64,000 nt of DNA from Pseudoalteromonas phenolica (GCF_001444405.1 NZ_CP013188.1:186001-250000); one strand, 5' to 3'; numbered from the stretch's first letter, positions 16,782-26,193 are shown. The notes: generated from the sequence alone by a model not told the origin. Program-made: numbers and translations.

Positions 16782-17789
16782 TTATAAATGGGCTTTGAAC
16801 CAGCTGACAATCTCAGCATCGGCTTGTGATTTAGAGCGTTCTAAAAAGTGATTGTCTTCAGGGTATAACACTAACTTGTGCGGTACTTTATGCTTTTTGA
16901 GTGCGGCTGCTAAATTCTCAGAGTGAGTAGCTGATACGCGCTTATCTTTTTCACCATGGATCAGCAAAATTGGCCTGTCTTTTGGCAGGGTATCTACCCA
17001 ATTTAGTACCGAGCGTATGGCCAGTTCTTGGTCTTTATTTTGAGCATAATTTGGAATTCGGTTTTTATAGACTTTTTCCATATTGGCACGTATCTCAAGA
17101 CCCGCTTTTAAATCGGCGCTACCGGCAATGGTCGCAATGGCTTTGATTTTTGAAGTTTGCTTAGCGGCCAAATGTGTTTGCATACCGCCTCGACTCGCGC
17201 CAAACATACCAATTCTATTAGTATCTGCACCGTTTACATGAGGTATCAAATCAAGCAGAGCTAATACATCGTTAACGTCTTCTCCGCCAAATTGGTCGAG
17301 GTTATCATCTTTGCTGAAAGTGCCTCGATATTGTGAGCCAATGATCACAAACCCTTGTTCGGCAATTGGAAATAGGTTCGCCATCATGGCGCCAAACACC
17401 ACACTCCCAAAGTTACCATTACCCCCTCGGTTATAAATTAAGGTTGGTAAAAGTTGCACAGAACCTTTCGGCTTGATGACATAACCCCAGACATCATTAC
17501 CGTCGACCTTGTATTTAAAGTTTGTGCAATTGAGCTTATCTTTGAAAGCGTTAAATTGCTCTTCACCAAAGCGCTCATCAAACACTTTCATGCGTTGAGC
17601 GATTTTCTGAGGTTCAGTCACCCTTCTTTTGATTTTATTTTCGATCATGCCACGCCAAATAGCATAAGTTTCAAAGCGGCCACTGAAGCAATTTTTTTGT
17701 TGCTCAACTTGTTGGTTGTTAATTGTTGGAGCTGCAAGTGCACCGATAGAAGAAGATAGGGCTGCAGTTAAAATAAGAGGTTTTAGCAT
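16782..17789 (-). CDS. Secreted alpha/beta hydrolase (S9/dienelactone-hydrolase-like)
   Basis: A 335-residue exported serine hydrolase. The signal peptide ends near SIGALAA. The nucleophile Ser199 sits in GASRG (197-201); a later LLIHGEKDKRV carries the probable acid and EDNHFLERS the catalytic His. LIYNRGGNGNFG is the oxyanion-hole region. Layout and motifs resemble the prolyl-oligopeptidase catalytic domain without its propeller, so peptidase or esterase activity is possible. It stands alone, 82 bp from the HAD operon upstream. Confidence 0.82.
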   Translation of the reverse strand: MLKPLILTAALSSSIGALAAPTINNQQVEQQKNCFSGRFETYAIWRGMIENKIKRRVTEPQKIAQRMKVFDERFGEEQFNAFKDKLNCTNFKYKVDGNDVWGYVIKPKGSVQLLPTLIYNRGGNGNFGSVVFGAMMANLFPIAEQGFVIIGSQYRGTFSKDDNLDQFGGEDVNDVLALLDLIPHVNGADTNRIGMFGASRGGMQTHLAAKQTSKIKAIATIAGSADLKAGLEIRANMEKVYKNRIPNYAQNKDQELAIRSVLNWVDTLPKDRPILLIHGEKDKRVSATHSENLAAALKKHKVPHKLVLYPEDNHFLERSKSQADAEIVSWFKAHL

Positions 17790-17871
17790 TGAACATCCAT
17801 TTATTCTTGTTTGTACCTAAAATATCTTTTGATGACGACTTAAGTCAATGAAAAACATGGTTTAGTTTAGA

Positions 17872-18483
17872 TTATTGCTTCACCCAATTCATATATTGTT
17901 CGTCGGCGAGAGACAAAAGTGCATGGTCTTCTGGTGTGTCACCATAGGCGTAAATACGCTTAAATTGGTCGAGATTAAACATAGATTTTACTCGCTCAGC
18001 CTTAGTGTGATTGCTCACATCCCCGTTTAGATAAAGCCCTGTAAATTTATCATTCTTAATCGCAAGTTCACTACAAATTAGTTCAACCCCAAGTGAACGA
18101 CACCAAGGTTTTAAGTACAGGTCTATCGAAGCTGATACCACAACAACGGTATCACCCTGTTCTAAGTGCCATTGCAAACGCTCAATGGCTGGTTTGCGAA
18201 GGTGCTTGGGGATCACCGTAAGCGCGTATTCTTCTCCAACTGGGCACAGGAAGCTGATGGGTTTGTTTTTATAAGCAACAAAGCTTGCTAACTTTCGCAA
18301 AGTTGGCGCTGGGAAAAGGCCCAGTTTATAAAACCCATAAAGAGGAAGTAATGTCAGCCTAATTAACCAAGCGCGCTTTTTTGTCGCTGAAAACTTCAAG
18401 AATTTAGTGAACATATCGGCATCGGTTAAGGTGCCATCAAAATCAAAAAGGGCTAAGTTTTTATTACTCAACTTGTCAGTCAT
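17872..18483 (-). CDS. HAD-superfamily phosphatase, subfamily IB
   Basis: Cytoplasmic phosphohydrolase of 203 residues. Motif I is DFDGTLTDADMF (nucleophile and acid/base Asp), motif II VVVVSAS, and motif III with the metal-binding Asp is YAYGDTPEDHALL. The helical cap (about 25-110) is of the SerB-like IB type. Relatives act on phosphoserine or lipid-linked phosphate, but the substrate is not readable. It is the last gene of a three-gene cluster after an unknown small ORF and a DUF998 membrane protein. Confidence 0.87.
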   Translation of the reverse strand: MTDKLSNKNLALFDFDGTLTDADMFTKFLKFSATKKRAWLIRLTLLPLYGFYKLGLFPAPTLRKLASFVAYKNKPISFLCPVGEEYALTVIPKHLRKPAIERLQWHLEQGDTVVVVSASIDLYLKPWCRSLGVELICSELAIKNDKFTGLYLNGDVSNHTKAERVKSMFNLDQFKRIYAYGDTPEDHALLSLADEQYMNWVKQ

Positions 18484-18489
18484 ATGGGC

Positions 18490-18699
18490 TTAACCCTGCA
18501 AATGAGCCAGCAAGTGCGGCTCTAGTTGCTTACTTAGGTTGACGAACTTTTTAGATTGAATATCTAAAAACAGCCAGCCATCAGTCCCCATGATCTCTAG
18601 CTGCGATATTGCTAAAGAATTTTGGTCAGAAACGTCTCCTGACACTCTAAAAATACCTAACGGCGTATGAATGCGGCTAATTTCAAAAGATTGCTTCAT
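18490..18699 (-). CDS. Small protein of unknown function
   Basis: A 69-residue product (starts MKQSFEISRIHTPLGIFRV) with alternating beta-like and loop sequence, no signal peptide and no metal-binding motif. I do not recognise it. Its position, 6 bp before the HAD gene and 9 bp after the DUF998 gene, supports a real operon member. Confidence 0.55.
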   Translation of the reverse strand: MKQSFEISRIHTPLGIFRVSGDVSDQNSLAISQLEIMGTDGWLFLDIQSKKFVNLSKQLEPHLLAHLQG

Positions 18700-18708
18700 T
18701 ATTGATTA

Positions 18709-19317
18709 TTAACTAAAAGAGATGACTAGAGAGAGCACGCTCAACCAGGCTAGCTGCGTGCCATAAGAAATACGCTGATATAGCCCAACTTTTTGTTTCT
18801 GCACATAGGCTTTCTTCATCAACATGAGGGTATAAATAGTAGCAATAAGACTCATGATTGAAAAAGCTTTAAACGCGATGCTGTTAATGGCAGAGAGCGG
18901 CGCAATGAGCATGAATATAGGGGCTAGCAACAGTGAAAGTAACATAAATAAACCCGCCCATGAATGAATGTTACAGTCACGACTCGGTGCTTTGGTGTAA
19001 GGATCTGCATCCATAGGGAAAAAGCCTGCAACCCAAGTGCCTAGACCATGCACGACAATACATACTCCAGTAAGCTGAAGCCATATATTAGGTTCTAAGT
19101 TAAATACATACGCACCAAAGAGGCAAAACAGCACACCGAGCGGGTAGTTGTTGATAAGTGGAGAAAACCTTTGTGTTGGGCTACCAACAGCACCAAGTTC
19201 ACTACAAAATTGCTCGTTGTGATTGTAGTTAGGGTAAAGTTTTGCTGCTGAATAAACACCTAGCACCAGCCAAATTGACGCGATTAAACCCATTAAAGAC
19301 ATGACTTGTTCAAGCAT
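18709..19317 (-). CDS. DUF998-family membrane protein
   Basis: A 202-residue integral membrane protein with about six hydrophobic segments (e.g. MSLMGLIASIWLVLGVYSA, YPLGVLFCLFGAYVF, WAGLFMLLSLLLAPIFMLIA). The conserved GTWVAGFFPMD and HSWAGLFM segments fit the DUF998 pattern. Biochemical function unknown. It opens the operon with the small ORF and the HAD phosphatase; a membrane/lipid-related job for the HAD partner is possible but speculative. Confidence 0.78.
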   Translation of the reverse strand: MLEQVMSLMGLIASIWLVLGVYSAAKLYPNYNHNEQFCSELGAVGSPTQRFSPLINNYPLGVLFCLFGAYVFNLEPNIWLQLTGVCIVVHGLGTWVAGFFPMDADPYTKAPSRDCNIHSWAGLFMLLSLLLAPIFMLIAPLSAINSIAFKAFSIMSLIATIYTLMLMKKAYVQKQKVGLYQRISYGTQLAWLSVLSLVISFS

Positions 19318-19364
19318 CTGATTACTCTCCTTAATTCATCGTTTACTCGATGCTTATTGTTCCA

Positions 19365-20213
19365 TTACAGCATGAGATTGTCTAACCATTCGATGAACAC
19401 ATGGTTGTGTCTAGTAGTATTTTTTTGTTTGTTTTCGATGTAGTAACAAAAGGCAGAATCGATAGCTTGGGTATTTAATTCTGCAAGTAACCCCGCTTGT
19501 CGGTAACCTTGAGTGAGCGTGTAAGAGCAAAACACATAGGCGTTTTCGAGCATGGCTTGTTGAATACCAAACAGCTCTTGATCGAAATACTTAACGACAA
19601 CATGTTTGTCTTGTAATGCATTAAGGGCAAGCCAGTCTTCAAGTGGGGCGTTTGGTAAAGCGTTGTTTTTCCACTTGGTGGTGTAAATGGTCACGCTTTC
19701 ATTATTGATGAACTTATCTGCGATATGAGGCGCACTAAACAGATTAAATTGCTCGCACTTGATGATATCTGCTTGATTTTGTTGCTCACGTATTCCAAAT
19801 CGAACGGGTAAGGTGAAGTTATCTGTTGTGAGTTGCTCACCACTGGTGATGTTGACAGTTATTTGAGGGTATTGCTGATAAAAGTGGTGTAGCGCTGGAA
19901 TAAGCACCAATGCGGCAAAAGATGAGGTGGTTGCGACATTGATCAAGTTGTCTTTCGCCGTCACTTTATCAATACCAGCTTGTATGATGTTAAAGCCTTG
20001 GTTTGTGGCATCTGCCAATTGTCTTCCTGTAGCTGTAAGCGTGACTTTTCTTGTTTCACGAATAAACAAGTTCACACTAAGTCGTTGCTCAAGGTTATTT
20101 ATGTGGTGAGAAACAGCTGTGGGTGAAATTGCCAGTTCTGTGGCTGCCGCTTTAAAACTCCCCAGTCTTGCTGCTGACTCAAATGCTTTTAGTGCGGGTA
20201 ATGAAACATTCAT
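19365..20213 (-). CDS. LysR-family transcriptional regulator
   Basis: DNA-binding regulator of 282 residues: N-terminal winged HTH (LPALKAFESAARLGSFKAAATELAISPTAVSHHINNLEQRL) followed by a periplasmic-binding-protein-like effector domain from about residue 88. It is divergently transcribed from the azoreductase-like gene across a 132-bp gap that contains a T-N11-A dyad at 20247, the classic arrangement in which the LysR protein controls itself and the neighbour. Effector unknown. Confidence 0.9.
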   Translation of the reverse strand: MNVSLPALKAFESAARLGSFKAAATELAISPTAVSHHINNLEQRLSVNLFIRETRKVTLTATGRQLADATNQGFNIIQAGIDKVTAKDNLINVATTSSFAALVLIPALHHFYQQYPQITVNITSGEQLTTDNFTLPVRFGIREQQNQADIIKCEQFNLFSAPHIADKFINNESVTIYTTKWKNNALPNAPLEDWLALNALQDKHVVVKYFDQELFGIQQAMLENAYVFCSYTLTQGYRQAGLLAELNTQAIDSAFCYYIENKQKNTTRHNHVFIEWLDNLML

Positions 20214-20246
20214 AGTGCTTATCGTTAACTTAAAAAAATAAAATAG

Positions 20247-20261
20247 ATAAGTTTAACTCAT
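20247..20261. promoter_or_regulatory. Candidate LysR box
   Basis: ATAAGTTTAACTCAT is a T-N11-A dyad with 7-bp arms and one mismatch, 34 bp from the lysR start and 85 bp from the azoreductase start, a suitable place for a LysR recognition site. Confidence 0.5.
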
Positions 20262-20345
20262 CTGTAAATGTTTTTTACTCGTTTGTTAAAGCATCAAAAA
20301 GTGACAAAAATGACACACAAATTAAAACCAATGAGGCATTAAAGA

Positions 20346-21029
20346 ATGTGTGATGTATTACATGTAGATGCAAGTGTAAGAGCGCTTTCTAACGACAACC
20401 CGGATCATGATTCTATTTCTAAAAAACTAGCCAGAAGATTTATTTCAGAGCTGAAAAAGCATACTCACATAGATGAGTATATGTATCGAGATATCGGAGT
20501 GAACCCACCGCCGTTTATTACGCAAGATTGGATTGGTGCGGTGTTTACGCCAAAGGCTAGCAGAACGGCACGGCAACATCAAATCTTGGCTCAGTCTGAT
20601 ATGTATATTGCTGAGCTTGCAAAAGCGGATGTGGTCGTAATTTCATCGCCCATGTACAACTATGGCATGCCTGCTCAGCTCAAGGCGTGGTTTGATCAAA
20701 TCATTCGTATTAATGAAACCTTTGATTTTGACTTAGCCCGTGGCGATAAGCCTCTAGCACCGTTAATGTCGGGTAAGACTTTAGTTATTATTACTTCAAG
20801 TGGAGAGTTTGGTTTTGAAAAAGGCGGCATCAACGAAGCGCATAGCCATTTAGTGCCGCATCTTCGCACTTTGAGCAAATATTTGGGGGTTGATCAAATT
20901 TTTGAAGTCGCCTCTGAATATCAAGAATTTGCAGATGAACGCCATACAAAATCAATGAACATGGCAGAGCAGGAATTAAGCGTTATTGCTAGCGTTTTAG
21001 CTGAGAAGAAAAGTGTGAAGTTAAAATGA
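20346..21029 (+). CDS. FMN-dependent NADH-azoreductase-like flavodoxin-fold reductase
   Basis: A 227-residue cytoplasmic oxidoreductase of the AzoR/NQO-like family. It begins DVLHVDASVRA, shows the FMN-binding PMYNYGMPAQLKAWFDQIIR segment and the TSSGEFG loop. Such enzymes reduce quinones, azo or nitro compounds with NAD(P)H. The ATG follows an AAAG-type weak RBS. The divergent LysR gene probably regulates it in response to an electrophile or aromatic compound. Confidence 0.85.
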   Translation: MCDVLHVDASVRALSNDNPDHDSISKKLARRFISELKKHTHIDEYMYRDIGVNPPPFITQDWIGAVFTPKASRTARQHQILAQSDMYIAELAKADVVVISSPMYNYGMPAQLKAWFDQIIRINETFDFDLARGDKPLAPLMSGKTLVIITSSGEFGFEKGGINEAHSHLVPHLRTLSKYLGVDQIFEVASEYQEFADERHTKSMNMAEQELSVIASVLAEKKSVKLK

Positions 21030-21038
21030 TTTCAACTT

Positions 21039-21064
21039 TAGGTAACTAGCTTCCTAGTTACCTA
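21039..21064. terminator. Perfect hairpin at a convergent gene junction
   Basis: TAGGTAACTAG CTTC CTAGTTACCTA has 11-bp perfect arms and a 4-nt loop. It begins 9 bp after the azoreductase stop and contains the last codons and TAG stop of the convergent gene ending at 21054. No T-tract follows on either strand, so termination is uncertain. Confidence 0.4.
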
Positions 21065-21398
21065 GTCTTCTAGCCCAATTACCTTTATGTTCAGCTAGGC
21101 AGTGTTCTTCAGAGTCGTAACTGACCACTTTAGCCACTGACTTTATTTTTAATTTCATTATATTTAACTCTTTGCTGATAAGATTGAGTAAATATGCATT
21201 CTGTGAGGAGTTTAAGTAGTCATTCAATTGCTCGTTTGTATCAAACACACAGGTGATCTTTAAGCTATTTGGAAAATCTGAGTAGTTAGCTTGGTGAGTT
21301 AGCCATTGAAACCCTTCAATATCTTTGAGCGCTGTATCGCATACTTGCGTAAGAGATTCTCTGAGTTGATTGTCTATTTTTTTGTCGGATTTGCGCAT
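21054..21398 (-). CDS. Small conserved-looking protein of unknown function
   Basis: The coding part is taken from the ATG at 21398 (MRKSDKKIDNQLRESLTQV, 114 residues); the open frame extends to 21500 but that stretch reads like untranslated sequence. The product is a compact alpha/beta protein with GFQWLTHQANYSDFP and LKITCVFDTNEQL and no membrane segment. I recall similar Alteromonadales proteins, sometimes labelled as Fis-type regulators, but I see no convincing HTH. Confidence 0.6.
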   Translation of the reverse strand: MRKSDKKIDNQLRESLTQVCDTALKDIEGFQWLTHQANYSDFPNSLKITCVFDTNEQLNDYLNSSQNAYLLNLISKELNIMKLKIKSVAKVVSYDSEEHCLAEHKGNWARRLGN

Positions 21399-21613
21399 AG
21401 AAAAATACCTGAACTGCTCTATTATATTTATCGGCTTTGATGGGCAGTATACAGGGCGAAAAGCCATTTGAAATCGAAATATATAAGTAAAGCTGATCAT
21501 AGATATTATCTCATTGTTGAAACCTCACCCTGTGGTAGTAAAAAGACTAAAACCAGAGCGAACTTTTTGTTGAGAGTGTTGCTCTGGCAATTAGGTTTTT
21601 AAATAATTTGTCA

Positions 21614-21820
21614 TCAGTTGTACCCTAAAATACAAGCTTCTTCGCGAGATGCTTCATGCTTTTCGCCCATAAATTGCTCATTAAGGTCATGCAATTTGCA
21701 CTCTTGCTTAGCCATCATATCAAGTACTTGTTTGCGATAATCGTGCGAGCTATTAAAAAGCTGTGCGTTTAGTTCAGGAAATAATTCTTTAAGGTTTTGA
21801 TAAGTAGTTAGCGTATACAT
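21614..21820 (-). CDS. Small charged protein of unknown function
   Basis: 68 residues, starting MYTLTTYQNLKELFPELNAQ, mostly helical by composition with Glu, Lys and His. A strong RBS, AAAGAGGAAG, sits just upstream of the ATG, supporting a real gene. No recognised domain or signal peptide. It is monocistronic with about 200 bp of AT-rich DNA upstream. Confidence 0.55.
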   Translation of the reverse strand: MYTLTTYQNLKELFPELNAQLFNSSHDYRKQVLDMMAKQECKLHDLNEQFMGEKHEASREEACILGYN

Positions 21821-22033
21821 GGCGGCTTCCTCTTTAAGTCTTTATTTTGCTCAATGTTTATTTAGCAGAGGACGTGCCAATTATAAGTTATTGATAATAT
21901 TTACAACGAAACTTAAAAGGTTTCGTTTTGAAACTTAATTTGCAATTTGCGAATGAAATTACAAAGCAAATACTCTAATTTGGGAGCTTAGTGTAGTCAA
22001 AATACAGGCCGTGCAGTAAGCATCAATATCTGA

Positions 22034-23206
22034 CTAATCTAGTACTTTATGGATTGCGTTTAAAATTTCTTCTTTAGTAGAGGGCTTGAGAATATAACCA
22101 TCTAAGCCATGGTTGGCCCATTTTTTCACAAGCTGCTTGTTTTTATTACCTGATAGGGCAATTACAGGTGTCGTTTTATTTTTACCAATATTTCGAATAT
22201 GCTTTGTTGTGTTTAATCCATCTAAATTAGGTAAGAATAAATCCATCAAAATCACGTTGTATTGTTGCTGCTTTATTTTTTTTATAGCAGCTAACCCGTC
22301 ATCTACTTGTTCAATTTCAAAACCTTCATTAGCTAAAACATCACTTATCATTTCTCTATAAATATGATTATCTTCGACCAATAGAATAAAGGGGGCGGGC
22401 GCAAAAGTATCAACAAAGCCCAGTGCACTTATATCATCATTGACCTCTTTGTTTGGAGAGATTGGTTTATTTATTTCTTGAATTAACTGGCTGTTTAAAG
22501 TTTGCGATTGTTTCAAGCCATCAACAAGCTCGAGTATTTTATTTGAAAGAGAATGTTCTAAAGCACTGAGTAAGGGCTGTAAATGTGTTTCATTAAGATC
22601 ATTAAATATCTGCTTGCTTAAGTTATCTGGTAACTGCTCTAAAATACCTTGATTAAGCGTGTTGACCTCATTTTTGCTTTTAATAATTTCTTCTACTAAT
22701 GATTCTTTATAACTTAACCCCATTTCTATAAGGGAGTTGATTTCTTTATCTTGATTTTGCACCAAAGTGCTGAGTGATGTTACGTATTCAGATGTGTTAT
22801 CAAACCTCTTCAATCCTTCGAATACAATGAGTTGTAACCTAAACTTTTCATATAGAGGTTGAAAAACAAAATAGCTATCGAAAAGATCTCTAAGGCAACA
22901 TTTAAAAGCTAAACCAGACTCTTTATTACTGCACAGCAAGACACTGTAGTGGTTTTTTACTAAATAGTTTTTCTTTATTAGTTGGTTATAGAGGCAAACA
23001 CTTTTTTTGACGTCAGATAAAGCGAAAAGCAATACTTTTGGCGCGAGTTGTTTGATGTCTTCCAATGCGGTTTTTTTTACAATGAGGCAGCTAAAGTCTT
23101 TAGTTTGTTCAGAGATGATTTCATTAACGCCATGTACATCATCTTCTCGATGAGCTAAAACTAAGACGGATGGATGGCGCTTTGTGATTCGATTATGATT
23201 CGTCAT
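22034..23206 (-). CDS. Response regulator: degenerate receiver, coiled coil and true receiver
   Basis: A 390-residue cytoplasmic protein. The C-terminal receiver (about 272-390) has the acidic pair in LLVEDN, phosphoacceptor Asp322 in ILMDLFLPNLDG, Ser in ALSG and Lys in YILKPS. Residues 12-130 read like a receiver that lost these residues (FALSD at the Asp strand, FQPL instead of KP). A helical linker joins the two. There is no DNA-binding, GGDEF or enzyme domain. It overlaps the HPt gene by 14 nt and closes a three-gene phosphorelay operon, so its output is probably protein-protein contact. Confidence 0.87.
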   Translation of the reverse strand: MTNHNRITKRHPSVLVLAHREDDVHGVNEIISEQTKDFSCLIVKKTALEDIKQLAPKVLLFALSDVKKSVCLYNQLIKKNYLVKNHYSVLLCSNKESGLAFKCCLRDLFDSYFVFQPLYEKFRLQLIVFEGLKRFDNTSEYVTSLSTLVQNQDKEINSLIEMGLSYKESLVEEIIKSKNEVNTLNQGILEQLPDNLSKQIFNDLNETHLQPLLSALEHSLSNKILELVDGLKQSQTLNSQLIQEINKPISPNKEVNDDISALGFVDTFAPAPFILLVEDNHIYREMISDVLANEGFEIEQVDDGLAAIKKIKQQQYNVILMDLFLPNLDGLNTTKHIRNIGKNKTTPVIALSGNKNKQLVKKWANHGLDGYILKPSTKEEILNAIHKVLD

Positions 23207-23546
23207 TTTTAAGCTCCATTTGTATCGCTTTTAACTCGTGATTTAACTTGATCAACAATTGTTTAATTGCAGATTTATTTTTGCTTAAGCTTTGTAGTTC
23301 AATACTTTCTAAGAAGTAAGCACAACGCTCGGCTCCAACAGCTCGTGCCGAGGTTTTAAGGTAGTGAGCTTGCTCTTTAATGTTTGAAAAATCGTTTTTA
23401 TTAAATGACGTAACAATGTCTTTAAGTAATGTTGCTGATTGACCTAAAAACTCAAATTGAAACTTTCTTATTTTTACAGGTTCATCGCCAATAAGCTCAA
23501 TGATGGTTGCTTTGTTGAGGGTTTTTAGTTGAACAGAGTTACTCAT
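23193..23546 (-). CDS. HPt-domain phosphotransfer protein
   Basis: A 117-residue four-helix histidine phosphotransfer protein. EQAHYLKTSARAVGAERCA contains the phospho-accepting His with the conserved HxLKxxA and downstream Gly. It is encoded between the hybrid kinase and the response regulator, overlapping them by 8 and 14 nt, so it should shuttle phosphate between the kinase receiver (Asp813) and the regulator receiver (Asp322). Confidence 0.9.
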   Translation of the reverse strand: MSNSVQLKTLNKATIIELIGDEPVKIRKFQFEFLGQSATLLKDIVTSFNKNDFSNIKEQAHYLKTSARAVGAERCAYFLESIELQSLSKNKSAIKQLLIKLNHELKAIQMELKNDES

Positions 23547-26193
23547 ACCAACGCTCCATTATTTGCTTAATATCACAAAGTTTTACTGGCTTGCTTAAAA
23601 AGTCACTCATTCCTATTGAGGTACAAAGCGCTTTTTCTCCCTTCATAACGGCGCCTGACACAGCAATAATCGGGATAGGCTCGCGTTCAGCTGCTGCTTC
23701 TTCAGTACGAATGAGTCGAGTCATTTCATAGCCGTCTATTTCGGGCATATGGCAATCAGTTAAAATTAATTTGTAATGGCCATTGCGCCAACAATACAGT
23801 CCTTCTTCGCCATTATTGGCGACATCACAGTTAACTCCGAGTCTGGCTAGTTGGCTTTTAAGTAACTTTTGATTTAGAGGGTTGTCTTCAACTAAAAGCA
23901 CATCGTTGGTTGTGTTAATTACAGTGTTAGACGCTTTTTCTGAAGGGGGGTTAGCCTCTAAGGGATCTGTTACTTCAATGTCTAAATTATCAAGGTCTAG
24001 ATCTAAGTCTAGGTTTTCTAGTGTCAGTTCGTCTTGAGCTAAATCTTTAAGCAGTTTTTTTAAGTTTGAGAGTGTTACTGGTTGGTTGGCGTGAATCGCA
24101 AATTGTGAGAGTGCAATACTGGCTTCGTGGCGAATGCTGGGCTCAACAAGGATTAAAGGACACGGATTATGTTCTAGCTTTGCACATATTTGAATCAATG
24201 TAGATAAATCAGAGGCAAGAATGACAGAGTGAGCAGTGTGTCGGGTAGCAGAGTTGAACCTATCAATATCTTCACAGTGAGTTGTTTCAAAGTGATTATC
24301 GATGAGAGTATGGAGATAATTACTATTTTCTGATGGAGTATCAAGGTGCAATAGGCTGAGTTTATCTTTATCTACGAGCATTTTATCTGCGACTTCCATC
24401 CAAAAAGGCGCTTTGATGGTAAATTGACTACCTATGTGCAACTTACTTTCGACGAGGATTTGTCCACCCATTAAATCGATTAATTTGCCACATATAGATA
24501 AGCCTAAGCCCGTTCCGCCAAATTTTCTTGTTGTCGACTTCTCAGCTTGAGTAAATGGCGTAAATAAACGACTCAACGTTTCTTTTGTCATCCCTATACC
24601 AGTATCTGAGATCTGGACTTTGACTTCTGCCTGATAGGCGTTTAGAAATAAAATAGAAGTGTATATAGTAATTTCTTTATGCTGGATGTGCGCTGCATTA
24701 GTGAACTTTATGGCGTTACCTAAAATATTTAATAAGATTTGCCTGAAGCGGTTTTCATCACCTTTGAGCATACGCAGTTCAGGGTAATGCTCGTATACCT
24801 TTAATTGAATACCTTTTTCTTTAGCGGAAGCTGAAAAAGTACTGATCACTTCATTGAGCAGTTTTGAAATATCAAAAGAGACGGTCTCTAGTTCTAGCTT
24901 ACCAGCTTCAATTTTATTTAAATCAAGAATATCGTTAAGTATAGATATTAAATGATTTGCTGAAGTTGATGCTGTCGTGACTAGCTCTCTCGATTCTGAG
25001 CCCAATGAAATGTGAGAGAGCAAATCCAATGAGCCGACGATACCATTAAGCGGGGTTCTAAGTTCATGACTGATCATAGATAAAAATTCAGACTTTATTT
25101 TGTTCGCATGTTCAGCCTTTTCAAGCGTTTTATGTAACTCTTTGGTTCTCTCTATGACCCTACTTTCTAGCTGTGTATTGAGCTCTTTCAATGCTTTTTG
25201 AGCAGTTAAGGTTTCGGTTTGGTCTATACATACCCCATCAATTCGGCAATGCTTTCCGGTTTGGTCGGTACCAACTCTCCCCTGAGCAAATACATATATC
25301 AACTCATTGTTATTTAGAATACCTCTGTAGTGCTCTCTAAACTCAGCTCCGGTCATTAAACTATGTTCAAGGGCTTTAAGTACTCTGTCTTTATCTGCGG
25401 GGTGAAGCCGTTCTATCCATTTATTGATATTGCCGATATCTTGAGGGGTCATTTTAAAAATATTATTGGCTTGTGAATCCCAGTTCCACAGCCATTCATT
25501 ATTTTTCTTTGTACTGCGCCATGTGCCAATTTTTCCAGCTTCAATGGCAAGTTGCTTACTTTCATTAGCATCATTCAGAGAAAGAATGGCAAGCTTTTCG
25601 ATAGTACAATCTTGGATTGTACCATTTATCCATTTGTCTTTAATGCGGTTACAGAGGCTGCCTTTTAATGCGAGCCATTTCTCATCGTTGTTTTGACTGA
25701 GTTTAAAATCAAACTGTAATGGCGCGCCTAGATTAATATGATTTTCGAAAAAAATAGGAAATTGTGGTCTGTCTTCTTTATGAACAAAAGAAAGTAACTT
25801 TCTCCAACTTACATTTTGTGATTGGGTTAAGCCAAGAAAGTCCCGAGCAATATCAGAGAGGTATACTTTTTTAGTATCTATATTGAATCCCCAGACACCA
25901 ATGCAAGAATTTTCAATCGCACTATTTAAAAAGTCTAGCTGCTCATCTACCTCATCATCAGATATGTTAAACACAAAACAAAAGCCGCTATTGATTTTGT
26001 GCTTACTAAAAGAGATAACCTTGCCCTGGTAAATTGTTTTAATTGAGTTGCTAACATCGAAGTTAGCATTGAACACACTGCCTATTGGCTGGTGTAAGAG
26101 TAAAGACTTCTCTAGATAGCACTCTGCCGCATTATTAACACAAGTAATAATGAGAGAGTGGTTAGTTTTGATATAAGGAATAGTGTCTTCCAT
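23539..26193 (-). CDS. Hybrid sensor histidine kinase with PAS domains
   Basis: An 884-residue cytoplasmic sensor with no transmembrane segment. PAS-like domains occupy about 85-200 and 210-330 (the second has a clear PAS/PAC pattern, HPADKDRV and FREHYRG); a coiled coil (335-365) leads to HisKA with His376 in SHELRTPLNG. The ATPase shows NILGNAIKFTN, DTGIGM and GGTGLGLSI. After a linker with the odd acidic run LDLDLDLDNLD comes a receiver with Asp813 (LTDCHMPEIDG). This BarA/TorS-like layout feeds the HPt protein encoded next. The N-terminal 80 residues may form a further sensor domain. Signal unknown. Confidence 0.92.
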   Translation of the reverse strand: MEDTIPYIKTNHSLIITCVNNAAECYLEKSLLLHQPIGSVFNANFDVSNSIKTIYQGKVISFSKHKINSGFCFVFNISDDEVDEQLDFLNSAIENSCIGVWGFNIDTKKVYLSDIARDFLGLTQSQNVSWRKLLSFVHKEDRPQFPIFFENHINLGAPLQFDFKLSQNNDEKWLALKGSLCNRIKDKWINGTIQDCTIEKLAILSLNDANESKQLAIEAGKIGTWRSTKKNNEWLWNWDSQANNIFKMTPQDIGNINKWIERLHPADKDRVLKALEHSLMTGAEFREHYRGILNNNELIYVFAQGRVGTDQTGKHCRIDGVCIDQTETLTAQKALKELNTQLESRVIERTKELHKTLEKAEHANKIKSEFLSMISHELRTPLNGIVGSLDLLSHISLGSESRELVTTASTSANHLISILNDILDLNKIEAGKLELETVSFDISKLLNEVISTFSASAKEKGIQLKVYEHYPELRMLKGDENRFRQILLNILGNAIKFTNAAHIQHKEITIYTSILFLNAYQAEVKVQISDTGIGMTKETLSRLFTPFTQAEKSTTRKFGGTGLGLSICGKLIDLMGGQILVESKLHIGSQFTIKAPFWMEVADKMLVDKDKLSLLHLDTPSENSNYLHTLIDNHFETTHCEDIDRFNSATRHTAHSVILASDLSTLIQICAKLEHNPCPLILVEPSIRHEASIALSQFAIHANQPVTLSNLKKLLKDLAQDELTLENLDLDLDLDNLDIEVTDPLEANPPSEKASNTVINTTNDVLLVEDNPLNQKLLKSQLARLGVNCDVANNGEEGLYCWRNGHYKLILTDCHMPEIDGYEMTRLIRTEEAAAEREPIPIIAVSGAVMKGEKALCTSIGMSDFLSKPVKLCDIKQIMERWYE

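Noticed and set aside
21399..21500. Extended N-terminus of the small unknown protein
   Set aside because: The extra stretch reads as atypical sequence and the internal ATG gives a charged start typical of the remembered relatives.
24001..24030. LDLDLDLD run in the kinase linker as a frameshift or assembly error
   Set aside because: The reading frame stays open and the receiver follows in frame; it looks like a short in-frame slippage expansion.
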